A model generated the notes under the pieces. The model was not told where the DNA came from, did not search any database, and worked only from the letters and a program-made list of their open reading frames with translations. Shown here piece after piece: positions 17,381-25,411 of a stretch of 64,000 nucleotides of DNA; the stretch's first letter is position 1; each line of letters starts with the position of its first letter. A program made the translations under genes and the position numbers. Location: contig NZ_MRCD01000018.1 of assembly GCF_001904745.1 (NCBI RefSeq), forward strand, positions 46,261 through 110,260. Reading direction: 5' to 3'. Source of the stretch: Calothrix sp. HK-06 (GTDB taxonomy: Bacteria > Cyanobacteriota > Cyanobacteriia > Cyanobacteriales > Nostocaceae).

Positions 17381-17985
17381 CCAAAATGTAATTGTTTATT
17401 CCCATATTTCTTACTTTTACGCTTCTTATCCTTGTAATGTTTACCTACACAAGACGATTCAAAACTTTGGTATTGTGTGAATGTATTGCATAAGCACTTT
17501 ATAAGTTTGTTAAGAGAAGGAAATTTGGAAATTTGGGCTTCTGTTTACTACTACTTGGACTGGTTGTGTTTTATGCACCCTCGGCAACTCTTCACACTCA
17601 AAATTTTCTAAATCGTTCCCTTCTCTGTATTGTGCTGTTCAAACGACCTTGGTGCCCTTGCACTCGGAGGCAAGTTTAAAACTGGCGCCTGCTTACCCAG
17701 TCGTTCTGTAAAAGTGGCAGTATGGTAATGGTTCTAGCTCTCACCAATAGCAGGAGCAGTAAGTCAAAACTTGGAGGAGGCGCCTATATTTATATTCCAT
17801 TGCACTGTGTACGTTCGTGAGATGAAAAATTTTGTCGCGCGGGACAGAGCAGCAACGGCGCCGAAGCTTTAGTATACTTGCGAACCTTACAACATGCTGT
17901 TTTCTCGGTAGGCGCCTATCCATGCAATAAAACCAATAACACCCACCCGCAAAATCACAAAAACAACCTTCCCCTCCCCTAACAC
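17381..17985. other. Non-coding stretch, partly a duplicate
   Basis: 17400-17700 duplicates 13500-13780 (for example CTTCTGTTTACTACTACTTG). It includes four GGCGCC sites. An open frame on the minus strand (17741-17923) has no coding features and is not called. Confidence 0.5.
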
Positions 17986-18273
17986 CTAATTGTTTTCATC
18001 ATCAGGTTCCGGCATAATTTTATCCAGTCTATCATTAGCATCCTTTGCAAGCTGGATACAGCGAACGCTAGAAACCAAACCACCAGCAGCAATTACACCT
18101 CCTTCAGGGATTTTATTAGATAACAGCAACCCCGCACCTGCAAGACTAACCAAGAAAGAAGCAGTAGTCGCAATCAAGGCAAGATTAAAACTGTAACGCG
18201 CTTGGCGCAAACGCTCTTGAGCAATGCATAACTCGATAGTAGAATCAGAAATAGGTAATCGCTTGTTGTCCAT
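17986..18273 (-). CDS. Two-TM protein of the cyanobacterial TRADD-N-associated type
   Basis: 95 residues from MDNKRLP. After a short helix (ELCIAQERLRQARYSFNLA) come two hydrophobic segments at about 30-52 and 58-75 with GGLVSSVRCIQLAKDANDRL behind them. This pattern corresponds to the two-transmembrane domain described as associated with cyanobacterial TRADD-N proteins. I chose the ATG at 18273, behind AAGAGG, over one nine codons upstream. It is divergent from the TRADD-N protein at 18440 with a 166-bp shared promoter region, so the two are probably a functional pair, perhaps a membrane-disrupting effector and its adaptor. The effector role is inference. Confidence 0.8.
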   Translation of the reverse strand: MDNKRLPISDSTIELCIAQERLRQARYSFNLALIATTASFLVSLAGAGLLLSNKIPEGGVIAAGGLVSSVRCIQLAKDANDRLDKIMPEPDDENN

Positions 18274-18439
18274 TATTTTTGCCTCTTGTATAAATTCCAT
18301 ATCTCTACTGTCGAGCCAAAACCTTGAAATACTGTCTATAGAATGATTATCTTGTTAAAAACTTGTGTTTTTTCTATGATTGTTTTATGCCTAAGTTTTG
18401 ACTGCGTAAGTGATTTACCCTAAAAACCCTAGCCAGCAT

Positions 18440-20788
18440 ATGACAGAACCTAGCCTTGACAAGAAAAAGAAGAGAATCACTCATACAGCCTCAAAGCAGG
18501 GTATAGAAAGAGCAGAAAACGCTTTAGTTAGGCTAGGATTTGAATCAAAAAGTAACTTCGCAGACTCTACATTGGTATCTCGCAGTACAGTTACAAAATT
18601 TTTTAACCGTCAGCCAATTCAGCTTGATTCTTTTAAAAAGATATGTGAAGAACTAAAATTATTGAATTGGAAAGAAATTGCAGGGATAATAGAAGAACCA
18701 CCCAGGCTTTCAAAACTACCAGAAGATTGTAGGACACCAGCCACCTCAAGGGAGAAGGGACAAGTGCAAACAATTAGCCGTCAAGTGACTGTAATAGAGA
18801 GACAAAGCAACACAGTTAAACTTGTTATCACGTTAAAAGGTGAAATAAATTCAGTTCAAAATAAGGAACATCTTGAATTTATTTTACGAAATTATTCAGG
18901 AGATACTATAACAATTATTGATATTCAATCCGGCAGTATCAAGTTATTTATAGAAGGCTCTCAAGAAGATATTAGGCGCCTTATAGCTAGCATCCAATCG
19001 GGAGAATTACAAGAATTAGATGGTTTTCCTGTTAAGAATATTGAAATTTTGACTGAAAGTTCGGATGATGATGAAAGTAACGAAATTAGCAACAAATGGC
19101 AGATAGTCCAAGAGATTGTTAGTCAACCAATTAAGGGGCGAAATCTAAGTGGAGCTGACCTAAGCGATGCTAACTTAAGTGGTGCGAACTTGAGTAATGC
19201 TAATCTAAGTGGCGCCGACCTAAGCGATGCTAACTTAAGTGATGCCGACCTAAGTGGTGCAGACTTAAGCGATACCGACCTAAGTGCAACTATTTTGAGT
19301 GATACAAATTTGATTAATTTACTGGAAGCACTGGCTGCTGCTAGGCAGATTCAGGATGAGTCAAGTCGCGCCTTAGCTCTAAGTAGTTTAGTTGATAAAC
19401 TGCCAGAATTGTTACTAGAGGCACTAGCTGCTGCTAGGCAGATTCAGGATGAGTTAAGTCGCGCCTTAGCCCTAAGTAGTTTAGTTGATAAACTGCCAGA
19501 ATTGTTACCAGAGGCACTAGCTGCTGCTAGGCAGATTCAGGATGAGTTAAGTCGCGCCTTAGCCCTAAGTAGTTTAGTTGATAAACTGCCAGAATTGTTA
19601 CCAGAGGCACTAGCTGCTGCTAGGCAGATTCAGGATGAGTTAAGTCGCGCCTTAGCCCTAAGTAGTTTAGTTGATAAACTGCCAGAATTGTTACCAGAGG
19701 CGCTAGCTGCTGCTAGGCAGATTCAGGATGAGTTAAGTCGCGCCTTTGCCCTAAGTAGTTTGGTTGATAAACTACCACCTGATTTGTTACCAGAGGCATT
19801 GGCTGCTGCTAGGCAGATTCACGATGAGTATTATCGCGCCGATGCCCTAATTAGTTTGGCAGAGAAACTGCCAGAATTGTTAAGCGAGGCACTGGTTGCT
19901 GCTAGGCAGATTCAGGATGAGTTAAGTCGCGTCTTAGCTCTAAATAGTTTGGTTGATAAACTACCAGAATTGTTACCAGAGGTCCTGGCTGCTGCTAGGC
20001 AGATTCAGGATGAGTCAAGTCGCACTAAAGCCCTAATTAGTTTGGTTAATAAACTACCACCTGATTTGTTACCAGAGGCACTGGCTGCGGCTAGGCAGGT
20101 TCAGTCTGAGTCAAGTCGCGCCGATGCCCTAAGTAGTTTGGTTGATAAACTCCCACCTGATTTGTTACCAGAGGCGCTGGCTGCTGCTAGGCAGATTCAG
20201 GATGAGAGACATCGCACCAAAGTCCTAATTAGTTTGGCTGAGAAACTGCCAGAATTGTTAAGCGAGGCACTGGTTGTTGCTAGGCAGATTCAGGATGAGT
20301 CAAGTCGCACCGATGCCCTGAGAGCCTTAGCAAAAAAACTGCTACCGTATAATGGTAGTTTGAGTAAGGCTAACCAGAGTTTTGCCAACCTTAACCGCGC
20401 TACATTGAGCAATGCTAACTTGAGCCAAGCTGACTTAAGGCGTGGCAATTTAAGAGAAGCCAACTTGAATCGGGCTAACCTCAGTCATGCTTTTCTGGGT
20501 CGTGCTGATTTAAGCCGAACAATGCTGATTCAAGCTAACTTGAGAGATGCCAACTTTGAAAATGCCAATTTTGAAAATGCCAACTTGATGGGAGCTAACT
20601 TGATGGGAGCTAACTTGATTAGAGCCGATTTAACTGATACCTACTTTAGTGGTGCAAATGTAAAAAATGCTAAATTTGGATATAATCAAGGTCTTTTAGA
20701 CGAACTCAAACGCGACCTCGCTCTTCGAGGCGCCATTTTTGTTGACGAACCTCCTATGGAGCATTCAAGGGTCTTGGTTCCTGTATAG
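18440..20788 (+). CDS. HTH - TRADD-N-like - pentapeptide - alpha-repeat - pentapeptide protein
   Basis: 782 residues from MTEPSLDKKKK; a GTG at 18410 would add ten. Order: an XRE-like helix-turn-helix at about 20-75 (STLVSRSTVTKFFNRQ) as in cyanobacterial NACHT proteins; a TRADD-N-like domain at about 113-206 (TISRQVTVIERQSNTVKLVI and then DTITIIDIQSGSIKLFIEGS); a pentapeptide block at 235-291; eleven helical repeats of about 31 residues (EALAAARQIQDELSRALALS) at 293-635; a second pentapeptide block at 640-735; and a tail ending LRGAIFVDEPP. It looks like an adaptor and sensor without its own enzyme. Repeats 2-5 are almost identical at DNA level, so copy number may vary. The divergent two-TM gene is the likely partner. 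Confidence 0.85.
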   Translation: MTEPSLDKKKKRITHTASKQGIERAENALVRLGFESKSNFADSTLVSRSTVTKFFNRQPIQLDSFKKICEELKLLNWKEIAGIIEEPPRLSKLPEDCRTPATSREKGQVQTISRQVTVIERQSNTVKLVITLKGEINSVQNKEHLEFILRNYSGDTITIIDIQSGSIKLFIEGSQEDIRRLIASIQSGELQELDGFPVKNIEILTESSDDDESNEISNKWQIVQEIVSQPIKGRNLSGADLSDANLSGANLSNANLSGADLSDANLSDADLSGADLSDTDLSATILSDTNLINLLEALAAARQIQDESSRALALSSLVDKLPELLLEALAAARQIQDELSRALALSSLVDKLPELLPEALAAARQIQDELSRALALSSLVDKLPELLPEALAAARQIQDELSRALALSSLVDKLPELLPEALAAARQIQDELSRAFALSSLVDKLPPDLLPEALAAARQIHDEYYRADALISLAEKLPELLSEALVAARQIQDELSRVLALNSLVDKLPELLPEVLAAARQIQDESSRTKALISLVNKLPPDLLPEALAAARQVQSESSRADALSSLVDKLPPDLLPEALAAARQIQDERHRTKVLISLAEKLPELLSEALVVARQIQDESSRTDALRALAKKLLPYNGSLSKANQSFANLNRATLSNANLSQADLRRGNLREANLNRANLSHAFLGRADLSRTMLIQANLRDANFENANFENANLMGANLMGANLIRADLTDTYFSGANVKNAKFGYNQGLLDELKRDLALRGAIFVDEPPMEHSRVLVPV

Positions 20789-21190
20789 TAAAAGGCATAT
20801 TAAATTAACAGCTTGTTTTTGGATTTGAACACCTAGAGAAGAGCTTGAAAGCAATCACGTAAATCTTGTAAGGTAAATAACCTCTGCTCGTAAATGGCTT
20901 GAACGTCGTCTCGGTCACGGTCAAATCAAGAGCGATAGTTTAGAAAGAAGCTCAAGCTGTGAAGTCATAATGGTAAAACGATATTTTACCTTGTTTACCA
21001 ATGAATACGCTTCTTGGGGCGCCATCCGTAAAGTAAATGCACCCTGAACCCAAGCATCTCTCTACCCAAGGCTTGCATAAGTCGTTTTATATTTTCGTAA
21101 ACAAAATATTTATTGATGCAGGGGAAACGTTTGTTGGTATAACGGCAATATGAACTTTTACATTACTTGTAATATATGATTTACGTTTCC
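20789..21190. other. Non-coding spacer between the TRADD-N gene and parB
   Basis: No gene. GGGAAACGTTTG at 21122-21133 is a half-site of the palindrome at 23002-23019. Confidence 0.5.
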
Positions 21191-22126
21191 TTATTCTGAG
21201 AGCAAGTTCTCAATATCACTGAGTAATTTGTCTAACTTCTTACGCTTTTTCACATCTGATAATACTTTGGTTTCCTTAAAAAGCTTACTAATATCTATAC
21301 ATCGCTGACTAAAAACTTTATTAGGCGCCACTTCTTTCTGACTTGAAGACTTTTGATTATCAAGTTTTTCGATTAATTCCTTGATTTGAGTAAGCGAAAA
21401 ATCCTCACTTATAACTTTATCAAGCAACTCTGCACGTTGAGAGTCATCTTTAACCCGTGAGATTATCCGCGCTTTAGTATATTCCAATTTCCCCTGACGC
21501 AGCGCTAATAACACATCTTGGGGTAAGTTTAACAGCGGTAAGCGACTTGTACGGAAGCTTTCAGCGTTAAATTTCCCGATACTAGTTAGAGTAGATTCAA
21601 TTAAGGATAGCTGACGTGAAACGTGTTCCGTCAACTCGATATTTCTTTTTTTAGCGTTTGCAGCAACGTTTAAAATTGATTTAACTTCTTCGGTTGATAC
21701 ATCTAAATATATAGCTAGCAACTCTAAAATTGCCTCAACTTCCTCAACAGGGTTTAAATCTTCCCTTTGTAAGTTCTCTAGTATTGATACAGATAACGCT
21801 TGTTTATCCGAAAGCTCTTTAATAACAATTGGTACTTCGGTTAGTTTAACCTCTTTTGCCGCGCGCAGGCGCCGTTCCCCTGCAATAAGTTCATACTCCC
21901 CATTATCCAGAGGTCTAACTAATAGTGGTTCCAAAATGCCATATTCGCGCACCGACTCAACAAGTTGTGCCATTTTATCAGGGTCAAACCAGCGTCTTGG
22001 TTGCTTAGAGTTAACCTTAATTTTATCAATAGCCACCTCGTTATGTGGCTGTACATCATCATTATGAACAGATAGTAAATCTTGTACCCCACGCATTTGA
22101 GGGACTGGTGGTATTTTTTTTCTCAT
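21191..22126 (-). CDS. parB: ParB/Spo0J-family partition protein
   Basis: The 311-residue product has a ParB N-terminal domain at about 28-125: IKVNSKQPRRWFDPDKMAQL, YELIAGERRLRAAKEV and SILENLQREDLNPVEE, which hold the GERR and ENLQR boxes for CTP/DNA contact. A central helix-turn-helix region and a C-terminal Lys/Glu-rich dimerisation segment follow. It lies 36 bp behind parA with the ribosome binding site GGAGGA, so both form one operon. It should bind parS and recruit ParA for plasmid segregation. A second ParB, 37802-38800, is clearly homologous but divergent. Confidence 0.93.
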   Translation of the reverse strand: MRKKIPPVPQMRGVQDLLSVHNDDVQPHNEVAIDKIKVNSKQPRRWFDPDKMAQLVESVREYGILEPLLVRPLDNGEYELIAGERRLRAAKEVKLTEVPIVIKELSDKQALSVSILENLQREDLNPVEEVEAILELLAIYLDVSTEEVKSILNVAANAKKRNIELTEHVSRQLSLIESTLTSIGKFNAESFRTSRLPLLNLPQDVLLALRQGKLEYTKARIISRVKDDSQRAELLDKVISEDFSLTQIKELIEKLDNQKSSSQKEVAPNKVFSQRCIDISKLFKETKVLSDVKKRKKLDKLLSDIENLLSE

Positions 22127-22162
22127 CGCACGTTCCTCCGCTTAAATTATCTTTATTTTTAG

Positions 22163-22918
22163 TTATTTTAATTTATCCATACCGATTGCAATTTCCTTCA
22201 ACACAGTAAGCGAAGGATGTTTTGCCGAGTATACCGCAAGCGGTTGACGATTCATCGCCGCATCAGCAAAAGCAGTAGCGCGCGGAATAGGAGAATAAAT
22301 GCGGGCTATAGGCGCCAGTTGTTGAGATAGAGCTTCTAAAATAACCTTATCTTGGCTAGCATTGCTAAACAGCGTCGGAATAAAACCAGCAATAGCTAAC
22401 TGTGGGTTAACATGCTTCTTAATTTCTTTGATAGTATTCAACAACAACTCAGTACCCTTAAAAGCCTTAAAGTGAGTTTGAATAGGGATAAGAACATAAT
22501 TTGCAGCCGTCAAGCTTAATATTGACAGGACACCCAAAGAAGGCGGGCAGTCAATTAATATATAGTCGTAGCTATCTTTAACACCTGCGAGCGCTAGCTT
22601 TAACCGTGCCTCGCGAGCCATCACACTGGCAAGTTGCAGCTCCACAGCACTAAGGGTAATATTAGCAGGCGCCAAATCTACACCGTACAAATTTTGATGA
22701 ATAGCTAGCGGCGCCTCCGAATCTAAAATAGAACTGCCAACAATATTATCAAGCTCATACGGTTCCAGCCCCATAAAAGTAGTGAGACTACCTTGTGGGT
22801 CCATATCAACCAGAAGCGTCTTGCGTTTTAGAATATGCAGGTGGTAGCCCAAGTTTTGGGTTAGGGTCGTTTTCATGACTCCGCCCGCTTGGTTAAACAC
22901 GGCGATAACTTTAGTCAC
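22163..22918 (-). CDS. parA: ParA-family partition ATPase
   Basis: 251 residues, normal for small ParA proteins. The deviant Walker A is FNQAGGVMKTTLTQNLGYHL: the residue aligned with the signature Lys of KGGxxKT is Ala, and Met replaces the usual Gly or Ala before KT. The Walker A-prime is LLVDMDPQGSLT and the Walker B DYILIDCPPSLG. There is no N-terminal helix-turn-helix, so autoregulation would depend on ParB or another factor. It is the first gene of the parA-parB operon, with a palindromic parS candidate about 85 bp upstream. Confidence 0.93.
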   Translation of the reverse strand: MTKVIAVFNQAGGVMKTTLTQNLGYHLHILKRKTLLVDMDPQGSLTTFMGLEPYELDNIVGSSILDSEAPLAIHQNLYGVDLAPANITLSAVELQLASVMAREARLKLALAGVKDSYDYILIDCPPSLGVLSILSLTAANYVLIPIQTHFKAFKGTELLLNTIKEIKKHVNPQLAIAGFIPTLFSNASQDKVILEALSQQLAPIARIYSPIPRATAFADAAMNRQPLAVYSAKHPSLTVLKEIAIGMDKLK

Positions 22919-23001
22919 GGTTGTTTATTTAATAAATTGGGCACTATCACGCCCTAGTTTAGAACATTCGGGCGCCGATTTAAAAATAATTTTCACTCCA
23001 C

Positions 23002-23019
23002 ATGGGAAACGTTTCCCAT
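23002..23019. promoter_or_regulatory. 18-bp perfect palindrome, candidate parS or parA operator
   Basis: ATGGGAAACGTTTCCCAT is a perfect palindrome 84 bp upstream of the parA start. Its size and symmetry are like known parS sites (for example TGTTTCACGTGAAACA). A half-site GGGAAACGTTTG lies behind parB at 21122-21133. ParB binding is inferred from position and symmetry only. Confidence 0.6.
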
Positions 23020-23025
23020 CGTTAA

Positions 23026-23163
23026 TCGACAACTGAAGACTTCTTGAATGTAAGGGCAGAAGCTGCCTTAAAAGCGAATGTTGATAAACTGTTAACACTA
23101 AACCCTAAGCATTTCAACCGTTTAAGCGAAACTATTGCTAAATTAGTACAAGTTCCTGAATAG
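23026..23163 (+). pseudogene. Fragment of a small plasmid-type protein
   Basis: The open frame without a start codon reads STTEDFLNVRAEAALKANVD and on to NPKHFNRLSETIAKLVQVPE before a TAG. It has the regular helix pattern of a coding sequence and is convergent with the decayed parA. The rest of the gene is missing. I do not recognise the family. Confidence 0.45.
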
Positions 23164-23575
23164 AGAAATGGAAGCGCTCGCGTCTTCAGGAGTAAGCATA
23201 AGCGACCAAACGGCGCCAACGCATTCCTCAGCCGGTATTCGCGAGAAATGGCGCCGCGCGCGTTGGAGTTCCGCAGCAGCCAAATTAATATCGGCAGGAA
23301 CAAGCGATACCCCATTAATAGCTTCAGAATGAACAGGCAACGGCTTACTATTAACTATCGCATCGTAAACACTTACATCAAGTTCATCAGGTTCCAAACC
23401 CATAAACGTAGTTAGCGACCCCTGCGGGTCCATATCTACAACCAGTACACGAGTTTTCTTTTTTTGTGCAAGATGATAGCCAAGATTTTGAGGAGCGCGT
23501 CGTCTTCGCCACGCCACCACTTTGATTAAATAACGCTTGGGATGCGAGTTTCAGTCACAACGTTTAATATTCTAC
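23164..23575 (-). pseudogene. Decayed second parA
   Basis: A ParA frame is recognisable: NLGYHLAQKKKTRVLVVDMD, PQGSLTTFMGLEPDELD, SLVPADINLAAAELQ. Upstream, the Walker A (GGVAKTT region) can be traced only by switching frames, and an in-frame TAA precedes it. Downstream, SREYRLRNALAPF continues in another frame and then stops. So there are at least two frameshifts and a 3' truncation. It is a paralogue of the intact parA, evidence of a second partition locus. Confidence 0.75.
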
Positions 23576-24007
23576 ATGAGCATGATTATCCCTGTACCGG
23601 GTTATTTTAGCACCATTCGTACCAGCATTGGATTGAAAATCTAATGCTGGTATAAACGTAGTCGTGCGGATGGTATAGGTTTAATTATTGGCGCCGTTAT
23701 ATCAGGTTAATCGCAGCCTTCAAAAGTATGTATACTTTTTACGTACCAGAATACGTATAAGATTACCCTTAGGGGTACTATGTATAATTCTTGCAAAAAT
23801 GCCACTATTTATTCAGCAGCGAACAGTATTCCAATTGAACACCAAGTAAATATTGTGAAGTGTTGATTGTACATATCACTATTTTTATTTAGGTTTAACG
23901 CATATTTAGCTATTGGATATATCTAGTTTATTGATAAATATAAACCGTTTAATCTCACTAATTTTTCGGTTAAGTTTATCAAAGCTTGCCATTAACCCTA
24001 AACGAGT
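23576..24007. other. Non-coding stretch with palindromes
   Basis: ACCAGCATT (23621-23629) and AATGCTGGT (23643-23651) form a hairpin. Several TACGTA- and GTATAC-type short palindromes lie at 23725-23765. No gene is supported. Confidence 0.5.
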
Positions 24008-24023
24008 AGAAGGAACAAAAATC

Positions 24024-24173
24024 ATGAACGAAATGATTAAGCAAATCATGCAAAACGTTAATCCTGGTGAAGTTGAAAAAACCAAAGTAATTTGCCAAGC
24101 ATTAAGAAGTACTGGCGGTCTAAATATGATTGTTTTTGACGACCCATCTAGAACAGATAAGCCTAACCGCTAA
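24024..24173 (+). CDS. 49-residue peptide, candidate ribosomal-peptide precursor
   Basis: Starts MNEMIKQIMQNVNPGEVEKT and ends MIVFDDPSRTDKPNR. The ATG at 24024 has AGAAGGAAC eight bases upstream, an excellent ribosome binding site; the longer frame from 23913 has none. The charged helical front and short polar tail after a hydrophobic LNMIVF stretch look like a leader plus core. It sits upstream of a double hairpin, an HExxH-motif enzyme and an ABC exporter on the same strand. There is one Cys, so it is not lanthipeptide-like. The precursor role is inference from size and context. Confidence 0.6.
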   Translation: MNEMIKQIMQNVNPGEVEKTKVICQALRSTGGLNMIVFDDPSRTDKPNR

Positions 24174-24227
24174 ACGTTTGTAAGTTACAGGCTCTACATC
24201 GACTTTTGATGTAAACCCCTCTTCAAC

Positions 24228-24270
24228 CCTCCCCCCGCGCAAGGGAGGGTGCCCCGCGCGGGGGTGGTTT
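24228..24270 (+). terminator. Attenuator-like double hairpin between the peptide and enzyme genes
   Basis: ACCCTCCC...GGGAGGGT, and directly after it CCCCGCGCGGGG. They lie between the peptide gene and the HExxH gene with no strong T tract, so partial termination would give more peptide than enzyme message, as in many peptide-maturation operons. Such GC-rich hairpins can also be dispersed repeats. Confidence 0.45.
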
Positions 24271-24312
24271 CATATACAACCTATGCTAAAATTTTAACTG
24301 CCGGAGAAATTA

Positions 24313-25221
24313 ATGTATCAATTAATTGGGTTTGAGAAGAATCTAGAAACCGTTATTACACTTTCATATCAGCAACTACTACAGGAAAAAAACCCAGACA
24401 CATTAGGACTTAAAAGAGCTTATAACAAGTTTCTTAGAAATATTCAGTCAGATAGTAGCGTTCCTGCTTCTGATTCTATGGATGTCGAATTTGTATCTAA
24501 CCCAAATATTATTAAGAATTTGATTGAGCAGTACAAAGTTAGATCTGCTTTAGACGACAAAGATCAAAGTAAAGCCATAATACCTCCAGATTCTAATCAA
24601 TCATTCGAGTTAATGCAAATTGCAACTCAAAATTGTCAGCGTGAATTTGGCAAACTCAAACACAACTATCCAGAATTTACTAACTTATTTGAGTTAGTTA
24701 TTAATTACGTTTTCTGCGCGTTATCAAATGTTTCTGGTGGTGGCTCAACTTCTAATGCCATCGGTATAATCTGGGCTAGCCCTAAAAGTAACTGGCAATC
24801 TGAAGACTTTGTTGAGTTTTATACCCATGAATTTACGCACCATTTAGTATTTTTAGATGAAAGACGATACCAGCATTACATCGACTATGATTTGATACTA
24901 GACTCTGATAACTTCTGTAGGTCTGCTATCCTATGCATGGCACGACCGCTTGATAAAGTTTTTCATAGCTTGTTAGTTGCGACTGAAGTGCTTTTAACTA
25001 GAGAAAATGTTTTGGGACATCCTCAATTCCCCAAAATACACCCACCAACAGAAGATATGCTTGATAACTGCTTCCAGACTATTAGCTCCATCGAAACGCT
25101 TCAAGCAAGGAAAAGTATACTTACAGCGCGCGGTCTTGAGCTAATGAACCTTTGCAAAGATAAGCTTCATGAAATTAGTAAATCACAGTGCAAGCAAAAA
25201 TACGCTGTCATAGGAAGCTAA
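24313..25221 (+). CDS. HExxH-motif protein, possible peptide-modifying enzyme or metallopeptidase
   Basis: 302 residues. FVEFYTHEFTHHLVFLDERR holds HEFTH, a zinc- or iron-binding HExxH motif at about 177-181. Possible further ligands are Asp or His in the RRYQHYIDYDLILD region. The front half (EKNLETVITLSYQQLL) is helical, with no signal peptide or membrane segment, so it is cytosolic. HExxH proteins beside small peptides and ABC exporters occur in ribosomal-peptide clusters, as putative peptide hydroxylases or leader peptidases. Another metallopeptidase is an equal alternative. The start has a weak GGAGA ribosome binding site about eight bases upstream. Confidence 0.7.
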   Translation: MYQLIGFEKNLETVITLSYQQLLQEKNPDTLGLKRAYNKFLRNIQSDSSVPASDSMDVEFVSNPNIIKNLIEQYKVRSALDDKDQSKAIIPPDSNQSFELMQIATQNCQREFGKLKHNYPEFTNLFELVINYVFCALSNVSGGGSTSNAIGIIWASPKSNWQSEDFVEFYTHEFTHHLVFLDERRYQHYIDYDLILDSDNFCRSAILCMARPLDKVFHSLLVATEVLLTRENVLGHPQFPKIHPPTEDMLDNCFQTISSIETLQARKSILTARGLELMNLCKDKLHEISKSQCKQKYAVIGS

Positions 25222-25253
25222 TTTTTTTCGACACACAGAAGGGGCTATATAAA

Positions 25254-25278
25254 CAAAGCCTGCCGGGAGCAGGCTTTG
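25254..25278 (+). terminator. Strong hairpin after the HExxH gene
   Basis: CAAAGCCTGC-CGGGA-GCAGGCTTTG, a perfect 10-bp stem followed by CTCTTAT. It would end or attenuate transcription before the ABC gene. Confidence 0.65.
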
Positions 25279-25411
25279 CTCTTATAGCAATACCCTTCAA
25301 TGGTATTGTTTGGGATGCTCCCAAATTACCTTGCTTTTAGCTCTAAACATTGGTAATTTGTAACCTACACGTAGAATTAGAAGCGCTCTCTTTACATATA
25401 ACAATATAAAT

